DNA of 42,031 nucleotides from Boseongicola sp. SB0665_bin_10 (GTDB taxonomy: Bacteria; Pseudomonadota; Alphaproteobacteria; Rhodobacterales; Rhodobacteraceae): assembly GCA_009838075.1 (NCBI GenBank), contig VXSG01000006.1, forward strand, positions 1 to 42,031, read 5' to 3'. Numbering within the stretch: the stretch's first letter is position 1; each line of letters opens with the position of its first letter. The position numbers and the translations under genes are program-made. The notes below the pieces were generated by a model. The model did not search any database. It was not told the DNA's origin and saw nothing but the letters and a program-made list of their open reading frames with translations. This document shows positions 36,701-42,031 of the stretch, piece after piece.

Positions 36701-37375
36701 TCAGCCGTCAATGAGCATCCGTTCGAGCCCGTCCCAAGATGTTCGGACTCCCGGGCGCGAACGTGGATCGATGAGGCCCAGTTCCTCAAGCATGCAGTCT
36801 CCTTGCCCGTAGTTGCAAGGTGCGCATGTCACCACGACATTCTCGATGTCCGTTCGCCCACCCCTGCTGTGTGGGACAACGTGATCGAATTGCATCCACA
36901 TCAACTGGAACGCGGCATGCTGTTCGGCGTTCCTGTTGCTGGGGCCCCAAATCCTGAGGCTGGGATAAGCGGCCTGCAACGCCTTCGGCACGGCGCTTCG
37001 GATCAACGGCACGCCGCAATAAACGCAGTGGCGACCCCATCGGACCACGATTGCGTTCTTGTCAGAGCGGTTCGGCATCCGTTTCCTGTCAAGGTCCTCC
37101 TCGGCCGGTTCGGGCAGGTCGGGGACGGAACGCCACCGAATGTACGTCGGCTGGTCAGGATTTGCCGTCTTCGGCCCCCAAAGGGTTTCCGTGAACGCCC
37201 TGATGTCCTCCCGGTCAGTCTGCAGGATCAGGCGAGCGGCCTCATCGCGGTTGCCGACGAGGTGATGTGCAACGGCGCGGTCAAGCAGCATCGCTGCCTC
37301 GAATGTTTCGGACATGGGATTGCGCAAGCAAGCCCTTGGCGCCCAGAACGAGCCATCGGCTTCTTCTTGCTGCAT
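36701..37375 (-). CDS. HNH endonuclease, partner of the PLD/ATPase gene
   Basis: This is a 224-residue protein. The C-terminal half is an HNH domain with a zinc knuckle: C117-x2-C120 (HCVYCG), the core FDHVVPHSRGG (D164, H165, H169), N179 in DIENVV, and C184-x2-C187-N. The N-terminal 100 residues are mostly helical and unrecognised and may bind a partner or DNA. ATG 37375 is chosen because GAAGG lies eight bases upstream and a promoter candidate lies just before; ATG 37315 (MSETFEAAML) is also possible. It precedes the PLD/ATPase gene on the same strand. Confidence 0.78.
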   Translation of the reverse strand: MQQEEADGSFWAPRACLRNPMSETFEAAMLLDRAVAHHLVGNRDEAARLILQTDREDIRAFTETLWGPKTANPDQPTYIRWRSVPDLPEPAEEDLDRKRMPNRSDKNAIVVRWGRHCVYCGVPLIRSAVPKALQAAYPSLRIWGPSNRNAEQHAAFQLMWMQFDHVVPHSRGGRTDIENVVVTCAPCNYGQGDCMLEELGLIDPRSRPGVRTSWDGLERMLIDG

Positions 37376-37408
37376 TGGCGCGACCTTCATGCTGAACCGG
37401 CACTGCGG

Positions 37409-37436
37409 CTTATGCCGTGTCTCTTCGAGGCGTCAA
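37409..37436 (-). promoter_or_regulatory. Candidate promoter of the HNH-PLD/ATPase cassette
   Basis: On the minus strand, TTGACG (37436-37431), a 16-base spacer and CATAAG (37414-37409) give 5/6 and 4/6 matches. Transcription would start near 37402, about 27 bases before the HNH ATG at 37375. This supports expression independent of rnpA-yidD. Confidence 0.45.
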
Positions 37437-37540
37437 GGTCCGCGCCTGCCCGCTGCCGTGCTGGTACATGCGGTAGAGCTGACACTTTGCACGTCGTCCG
37501 GTTTCGGCCGTTTCGATGCACGAATTCTGGCTTTGCGGAA

Positions 37541-37765
37541 TTATCGGTCGGGCACGTCGTCGACCCCGGATCCGCCCCATGGATGACAGCGAAGAATGCG
37601 CCTGAGCGCCATCCAGCCGCCCATGACGCCACCGTGTCTCTCCAGCGCCTCCAGTGCATATGCCGAACATGTGGGCTGAAACCGGCAATGATGCCCGATC
37701 CACGGGCTGAGAGTCAGCCTGTATGCCCGGACGAGCAGGGCCAGGATCCAGGCAAGCGGACTCAC
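37541..37765 (-). CDS. yidD: Membrane protein insertion efficiency factor YidD
   Basis: This 74-residue YidD is a small membrane-associated protein that aids insertion of YidC substrates. It has the conserved YRLTLSPWIGHHCRFQPTCS (the Cys residues are typical) followed by YALEALERHG and GGWMALRRILRCHPWGGSG. It overlaps rnpA by four bases. In most relatives yidC follows shortly after; here the HNH, PLD/ATPase and ttcA genes intervene. Confidence 0.94.
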   Translation of the reverse strand: MSPLAWILALLVRAYRLTLSPWIGHHCRFQPTCSAYALEALERHGGVMGGWMALRRILRCHPWGGSGVDDVPDR

Positions 37766-38109
37766 TTGTGAATCTCCGCCAGGGCATGCTTGAGGTCTTC
37801 GAGCATTGTCGCGAAGTCGCGGGTGATCGTCTCATGGCGGCGCCCGATCAGAACGTAGTCAAAGCCGTTCCGGCCGTGCTCGGGCAGTGCCAGGCGCGCC
37901 ACTTCACGAAGCCGTCTCTTGGCACGGTTTCGGGTTGCGGCATTTCCCACTTTCTTGGAGCAGGTGATGCCAACGCGCATGCCCTCCGGTTCCTCCCCGC
38001 CGCGGTTCCGGATCTGGAGAGTGAATCCGGGTGTGCTGCGACGCATGCCGGCCGCGGCCTTGAGGTAGTCTGCGCGCTTCTTGAGCGCGATGAGTCCGTT
38101 GGTCTGCAT
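37762..38109 (-). CDS. rnpA: Ribonuclease P protein component
   Basis: This 115-residue basic protein helps RNase P RNA bind and process pre-tRNA 5' ends. The family RNR motif is present as KVGNAATRNRAKRRLREVAR, with the N-terminal LKKRADYLKAAAG region before it. It follows rpmH by 123 bases and overlaps yidD by four. Confidence 0.95.
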   Translation of the reverse strand: MQTNGLIALKKRADYLKAAAGMRRSTPGFTLQIRNRGGEEPEGMRVGITCSKKVGNAATRNRAKRRLREVARLALPEHGRNGFDYVLIGRRHETITRDFATMLEDLKHALAEIHK

Positions 38110-38232
38110 GGTGGTCGGGAAGGTATATCCGAATGGTCAATATCGGAAGACCGCTTCACGACCGATCGTCTGCTCAAGGACTGAAACCGTGCCAGGACGG
38201 TTTCGCAAGATACCTCGTATGCGAGGTCTCAA

Positions 38233-38370
38233 TCAGGCACTCAGCTTCTTTCGGCCGCGCAGACGACGGGCATTCAGGATTCTCCGGCCAGCCTTGGTTG
38301 CCATGCGCGCACGGAATCCGTGGCGCCGCTTGCGGACCGTGTTAGACGGCTGGAAAGTGCGCTTGGGCAT
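38233..38370 (-). CDS. rpmH: 50S ribosomal protein L34
   Basis: This 45-residue, highly basic L34 has the near-invariant core [20 protein letters not shown] followed by [10 protein letters not shown] and the end GRKKLSA. The start at 38370 (MPKRTF) is clear. It is the first gene of the rpmH-rnpA-yidD unit, with a strong promoter candidate about 50 bases upstream. Confidence 0.97.
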   Translation of the reverse strand: MPKRTFQPSNTVRKRRHGFRARMATKAGRRILNARRLRGRKKLSA

Positions 38371-38422
38371 CTGACCTCTCCAATTCGGCCGCGGAATCGG
38401 GCCTGACTGTTCCAAAGCCCGG

Positions 38423-38451
38423 GCAATAGGCAGATCACTTCGCCATGTCAA
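38423..38451 (-). promoter_or_regulatory. Promoter of rpmH-rnpA-yidD
   Basis: On the minus strand, a perfect -35 TTGACA (38451-38446) is followed after exactly 17 bases by TATTGC (38428-38423). Transcription would begin near 38416, giving an rpmH leader of about 45 bases. This is the best promoter match in the window. Confidence 0.6.
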
Positions 38452-38493
38452 CGTCCTGATGATGATTCCATCGTGGAACTTGGCAATGGAAAC

Positions 38494-38784
38494 TCAGGCC
38501 GCAGGCTGGTTGCAGGAGCGCCCTTTCCGCTCCGTCTCGATGCACCTGACGCGCGCCTCCAGCAGTGCCTTCCGGTCCCGCTTCGACGGCACCGTGTTCT
38601 GATGTTCGTGCAGAACCCGTTCGGCCTCCCGTTCCGCGGACGCGCCGAGGAATGTCGTTAGCCTCACGTCCGTCAGCTCGGCCGCGCGTGACATGTGTTC
38701 CTTGTCGCCCGGCCTCACCCGCATTTCCAGGTTGTCGATGGCCTTCTCGTCCGAGGGCGCTTCGGCATCGCTGAAGTTCAACAT
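38494..38784 (-). CDS. DUF1778 (TacA-like) antitoxin homologue without a toxin partner
   Basis: This is a 96-residue protein. The segment LEMRVRPGDKEHMSRAAELT followed by DVRLTTFLGASAEREAERVL matches the DUF1778 ribbon-helix-helix antitoxins that normally pair with GNAT acetyltransferase toxins (TacT type). GAGGAA lies six bases before the ATG, so the start is well supported. The C-terminal 35 residues, where the toxin-binding region lies, are unlike the usual family ending. Downstream is rpmH, and no GNAT gene is present on either side. Confidence 0.7.
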   Translation of the reverse strand: MLNFSDAEAPSDEKAIDNLEMRVRPGDKEHMSRAAELTDVRLTTFLGASAEREAERVLHEHQNTVPSKRDRKALLEARVRCIETERKGRSCNQPAA

Positions 38785-38870
38785 GGCGATTTCCTCCAGT
38801 TTGTCCCGACAATGCAGGCTCAACTCCGATGTCGTTCAATCTTGAGCTTCGCCGGAAAGGAATGACGGCC

Positions 38871-38899
38871 TTGACAACAACTGTTTCATTGCGAATGCG
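38871..38899 (+). promoter_or_regulatory. Candidate promoter of the TVP38-flavoprotein-kinase unit
   Basis: A perfect -35 TTGACA (38871-38876) lies 64 bases before the next gene's ATG; at 17 bases spacing the -10 is AATGCG, which is poor. It is divergent from the DUF1778 gene. Confidence 0.3.
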
Positions 38900-38939
38900 G
38901 CATGGAAATTCGCCCAGAGTGATGATTAAAGGGACTGAC

Positions 38940-39665
38940 ATGAGCGACGCGACATCTCCGTTCGGCAGGCTCGCGAGGCGCCTGCCGCTTCTGATCATTC
39001 TGGTGGTTGCTGCAATTGGCGCATTCACATTGCGGGATCACCTCGGTTTTCAGGCACTGGCGGACAATCGCGAGATGCTGATCGCGTTCCGGGACGCGAA
39101 CTACCTGCTCACGGTGCTCGTGTTCATTGCCGCCTACGTGGTGATCGTCGCGTTCTCGCTTCCTGGTGCCACCATCGCGACCCTGACAGGCGGGTTCCTG
39201 TTCTCCACGTTTCCGGGCGCGCTCTTCAACGTCACGGCGGCCACGATCGGCGCGACGGCGATTTTCCTGGCAGCCCGCATGGGGTTTGGCGAAAGGCTGG
39301 AACGCAAGCTGGACGCCTCCGAGGGCGCGATCAAGGCGATCAAGGACGGGATCGACAGCAACCAGTGGTCAATGCTCTTCCTGATCCGTCTCGTTCCGGC
39401 AGTGCCGTTCTTCGTCGCGAACCTGCTGCCCTCGTTTCTTGGAGTCCCGCTCAGCCGGTTCGTGATCTCGACCTTTGTCGGAATCATCCCGGGGGCCGTG
39501 GTCTATACGTCGGTTGGCGCCGGGCTGGGCGAGGTCTTTGCCCGCGGCGAAACCCCGAATCTCGGCATCATTTTCGAGCCGCAGATCCTTCTGCCGATTC
39601 TGGGCCTCTGTGCGCTTGCGGCGCTCCCGATCGTGATCAAGGCGATACGTGGAAAGGCGTTCTGA
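38940..39665 (+). CDS. TVP38/TMEM64 (DedA-superfamily) membrane protein
   Basis: This 241-residue inner-membrane protein has five or six hydrophobic segments. Family features are FSLPGATIATLTGGFLF, a re-entrant-loop-like F(L)IRLVPAVPFFVANLLPSFL, and PLSRFVISTFVGIIPGAVVY. DedA/TVP38 proteins are linked to lipid scrambling and membrane homeostasis; the function here is not proven. ATG 38940 follows AAAGGGA; a longer frame back to 38829 lacks homology. The next gene starts one base after the stop region. Confidence 0.88.
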   Translation: MSDATSPFGRLARRLPLLIILVVAAIGAFTLRDHLGFQALADNREMLIAFRDANYLLTVLVFIAAYVVIVAFSLPGATIATLTGGFLFSTFPGALFNVTAATIGATAIFLAARMGFGERLERKLDASEGAIKAIKDGIDSNQWSMLFLIRLVPAVPFFVANLLPSFLGVPLSRFVISTFVGIIPGAVVYTSVGAGLGEVFARGETPNLGIIFEPQILLPILGLCALAALPIVIKAIRGKAF

Positions 39666-39666
39666 G

Positions 39667-41082
39667 ATGGAGCGGATCAAGACGGACATACTTGTCATTG
39701 GTGCCGGTTCCGGCGGGCTTTCGGTGGCTGCCGGAGCAAGCCAGATGGGCGCAAGGGTCGTTCTTCTCGAAGGTCACAAGATGGGAGGCGACTGCCTGAA
39801 TTTCGGATGCGTGCCGTCCAAAGCCCTCATCGCCGCAGCCAAGCAGGCAAGTTCCATGGCAGCGGGAGCACCGTTTGGCGTGACGCCCGTCACGCCGGAC
39901 GTGAACTATGCCGCGGCAAAGGATCACGTGCACAGGGTCATCGAAACGATTGCCCCGGTCGACAGCCAGGAACGGTTCGAGGGATTTGGCGTCCACGTGA
40001 TCCGGGAATACGGGCGGTTCGTTTCCCCGAACGAAGTTCAGGCCGGCGATCACGTGATCACGGCCCGTCGCATCGTGATCGCGACAGGCTCGTCGCCGTT
40101 CGTTCCGCCGATCCCCGGCGTGGACGAGGTCACGCATTACACGAACGAGAACATCTTTGACCTTCGCGATCGCCCTGAACACCTGCTGGTCATCGGAGGC
40201 GGACCGATCGGGGTGGAGATGGCGCAGGCGCATGTGCGTCTGGGCTCGAAAGTGACCGTGATCGAGGGCTTGAAGGCGCTGGGCCGTGACGATCCCGAGG
40301 CGGCAAAAGTCGTTCTGGACAAGATGCGCGCCGAAGGCATCGAGATTGTCGAAGATGCCTTGGCAGAAGAAGTCGGCGAGAACGGAGGCCAGATCACGGT
40401 CAAGACTTCGCAAGGGCCTTTCACAGGCTCTCACCTGCTCATGGCCGTTGGCCGCACGGTGAACATCGAGAAACTCGATCTTGACAAGGGCAACGTCGCG
40501 CATGACCGGGCGGTCAAGGTCAACGCGAGCCTTCGGTCGATTTCGAACCGCAGGGTTTACGCCATTGGCGATGCGGCGGGCGGTCTCCAATTCACGCATG
40601 TTGCAGGATATCATGCGGGCGTCATCATTCGCTCCATGCTCTTTGGCCTGCCGTCCAAGGCGAAGACGTCCCATATCCCCTGGGTAACCTACACCGACCC
40701 GGAACTCGCGCAGGTAGGACCGACCGAGGCAGAGGCCCGAAAGATCCATGGTTCTGCTCTTGCGGTGGCTCGATTCGACTATCACGAAAACGATCGCGCA
40801 ATCGCTTCGCGAAAGACCTCCGGATTCGTCAAGGTCATGGTGGTCAAGGGCAGGCCGGTCGGTGCAACCATTGTGGGCGAGGCTGCCGGTGAACTTGTCG
40901 GCGTATGGGCGCTCGCAATCGCCAATGGGCTCAAGATGAGTGGCGTGGCGGCGATGGTTGCGCCCTATCCGACGTTGGGCGAGGTCAGCAAGCGGGCCGC
41001 CGGAGCCTATTTTTCTCCAAGGCTCTTTGAGAGCGAGACCGTCAAGCGAGTCGTCGGGATTGTTCAGCGTGTTGTCCCGTAG
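39667..41082 (+). CDS. FAD-dependent pyridine nucleotide-disulfide oxidoreductase (mercuric reductase/DLD-like)
   Basis: This is a 471-residue class I flavoprotein. The FAD motif is GAGSGG (12-17), the redox disulfide is C43-x4-C48 in GDCLNFGCVPSK, the NAD(P) motif is VIGGGPIGVEMA, and the second FAD motif is RVYAIGDAAGG. The C-terminal interface reads VAPYPTLGEV, so the His of the dihydrolipoamide dehydrogenase HPT motif is Tyr. There is no N-terminal HMA domain and no C-terminal Cys pair, so it is not a true MerA. GGAAAGG precedes ATG 39667. Its substrate is unknown, and coupling to TVP38 suggests a membrane-associated redox role. Confidence 0.88.
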   Translation: MERIKTDILVIGAGSGGLSVAAGASQMGARVVLLEGHKMGGDCLNFGCVPSKALIAAAKQASSMAAGAPFGVTPVTPDVNYAAAKDHVHRVIETIAPVDSQERFEGFGVHVIREYGRFVSPNEVQAGDHVITARRIVIATGSSPFVPPIPGVDEVTHYTNENIFDLRDRPEHLLVIGGGPIGVEMAQAHVRLGSKVTVIEGLKALGRDDPEAAKVVLDKMRAEGIEIVEDALAEEVGENGGQITVKTSQGPFTGSHLLMAVGRTVNIEKLDLDKGNVAHDRAVKVNASLRSISNRRVYAIGDAAGGLQFTHVAGYHAGVIIRSMLFGLPSKAKTSHIPWVTYTDPELAQVGPTEAEARKIHGSALAVARFDYHENDRAIASRKTSGFVKVMVVKGRPVGATIVGEAAGELVGVWALAIANGLKMSGVAAMVAPYPTLGEVSKRAAGAYFSPRLFESETVKRVVGIVQRVVP

Positions 41083-41091
41083 CGCTGGACG

Positions 41092-42031
41092 ATGGCCATG
41101 TTCCTGCACACACTGTCCGGCAGATTCCTTGTCCTGACGGTCCTGTTCGTGATGCTGGCCGAAGTGCTGATCTTCGTGCCGTCTGTTGCGCGCTTCCGTC
41201 TGGACTACATGACGGATCGTTTGGAGCGGGCACAAATCGCCTCGCTTGCCCGACTTGCGGCAGACGCCATTGAGATCGAACTCGAACGCGAGCTCCTGGA
41301 AAATGCAGGTGTCTTCAATGTCGTGCTGCGCCGCGACGAAGTGCGTGAACTGGTATTGACATCGGACATGCCCAGCCCGGTGGCTGCGAAATTTGACATC
41401 CGCCAGCCTGCGGCGGGCGCGCTGATCCGCGATGCATTGGCGAGGTTGCTGAAACCCGGACCAGAGGTCGTGCGCGTCATCGGGCATCCGGTGCAGGACG
41501 CGGGGCTCCTGATCGAGGTCACCATGCCGACCAGGCCGCTCCGGGAAGCGATGCTGGACTACGGCTTGCGGATCCTGGTTCTCTCGGCGGTCATCTCGGC
41601 CATGACGGCGACACTCCTGTTCTTCGCGGTGCGTCAGTTGATGGTGAAGCCCATGAGGGGCGTGGTTTCTGCAATGCAGTCCTATGCCGAAGCGCCGGAA
41701 GACGCACGGCGCATCATTGAACCGTCCTCCCGCACGGGCGAAATTGGCGAAGCCGAGGCGGCGCTGAAGTCAATGCAGACCGAACTGACCTCCATGCTGC
41801 GGCACAGGGAGCGCCTGGCCTCGCTTGGAAGCGCGGTCGCCAAGGTGAGCCATGATCTGAGAAACATCCTGACTTCGGCGCAGCTCTTCGCGGACCGGAT
41901 AGAGGCTTCCGACGATCCGGTCGTTGCCCGGATGCTGCCCAAGCTGATGAACTCGATCAGCCGCGCCGTGCATCTTTGTGAACGCACATTGGCCTTTGGC
42001 AAGGCTGAAGAGCCTTCACCGGCCCTTATGC
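41092..42031 (+). CDS. Sensor histidine kinase, N-terminal part (cut by window end)
   Basis: This frame starts with ATG 41092 (or 41098) and runs open to the window end (313 codons). An N-terminal membrane segment (about 9-30), a periplasmic sensor region of some 125 residues and a second membrane segment (about 162-184, LVLSAVISAMTATLLFFAV) are followed by a HAMP-like linker. The HisKA H-box is ASLGSAVAKVSHDLRNILTS, with H254 as the phosphorylated histidine. The ATPase domain lies beyond the window. It starts nine bases after the flavoprotein stop, so it probably shares its transcript. Confidence 0.88.
   Translation, partial: MAMFLHTLSGRFLVLTVLFVMLAEVLIFVPSVARFRLDYMTDRLERAQIASLARLAADAIEIELERELLENAGVFNVVLRRDEVRELVLTSDMPSPVAAKFDIRQPAAGALIRDALARLLKPGPEVVRVIGHPVQDAGLLIEVTMPTRPLREAMLDYGLRILVLSAVISAMTATLLFFAVRQLMVKPMRGVVSAMQSYAEAPEDARRIIEPSSRTGEIGEAEAALKSMQTELTSMLRHRERLASLGSAVAKVSHDLRNILTSAQLFADRIEASDDPVVARMLPKLMNSISRAVHLCERTLAFGKAEEPSPALM

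Noticed and set aside
39667-41082. Annotation as mercuric reductase or as dihydrolipoamide dehydrogenase
   Set aside because: It lacks the MerA HMA domain and C-terminal Cys pair, lacks the DLD His of HPT, and has no pyruvate or oxoglutarate dehydrogenase genes nearby.
39637-41487. A 616-codon minus-strand open frame opposite the flavoprotein and kinase genes
   Set aside because: Antisense shadow; the flavoprotein on the plus strand has all expected motifs.
1-42031. CRISPR arrays, insertion sequences, tRNA or rRNA genes
   Set aside because: No regularly spaced repeats, transposase-like translations with terminal repeats, or tRNA/rRNA-like sequences were noticed when reading through; a tRNAscan or ISfinder run would settle this.

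Overview
The window looks like a chromosomal segment of a GC-rich alphaproteobacterium, most likely in or near the Rhodobacterales. The reasons are an L3 with a long acidic Ala/Glu tail, a zinc-free S14, an S10-spc-alpha ribosomal cluster lacking rpmJ, infA and rpsD, the run rplQ-rarA-crcB-pseudouridine synthase-ATP12, a four-gene aap/bzt amino acid ABC operon, and the block rpmH-rnpA-yidD...yidC-MOSC-engB-argB. This assignment comes from recognised protein families and remembered gene order, not from a database search.

Layout. (1) 1-15544, plus strand: the last codons of tuf, then the ribosomal super-operon rpsJ-rplC-D-W-B-rpsS-rplV-rpsC-rplP, an inserted 2OG-Fe(II) oxygenase-like gene, then rpmC-rpsQ-rplN-X-E-rpsN-H-rplF-R-rpsE-rpmD-rplO-secY-adk-rpsM-K-rpoA-rplQ. 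(2) 15726-19285, plus: rarA, crcB, an RluA-family pseudouridine synthase and the F1-ATPase assembly chaperone ATP12. (3) 19502-24082, plus: aapJQMP, a general L-amino acid importer. (4) 24158-27136, minus: a SixA-like phosphatase overlapping a cysteine-rich ferredoxin-like gene, and an acyl-CoA synthetase. (5) 27813-28726, plus: a likely toxin-antitoxin pair with a PIN-domain toxin. (6) 28889-38370, minus: argB, engB, MOSC and yidC, then ttcA and a two-gene nuclease cassette (PLD nuclease/P-loop ATPase plus HNH endonuclease), then yidD, rnpA and rpmH. (7) 38494-42031: an orphan DUF1778 antitoxin-like gene (minus), then a TVP38/DedA-like membrane protein, a pyridine nucleotide-disulfide oxidoreductase and a histidine kinase cut by the window end (plus).

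Two places stand out. The first is the oxygenase gene directly after rplP: L16 keeps the arginine that E. coli RoxA (YcfD) hydroxylates, so this enzyme could modify a ribosomal protein. The second is the HNH + PLD/ATPase cassette, which separates yidD from yidC, appears to have its own promoter, and looks like an uncharacterised nucleic-acid-targeting, possibly anti-phage, system. Smaller points are hairpins in the ribosomal leaders and spacers, candidate internal promoters for the ribosomal cluster, a probably leaderless ttcA, and the orphan antitoxin.

All promoter and hairpin calls were made by eye against TTGACA/TATAAT and simple base pairing, and should be treated as candidates.
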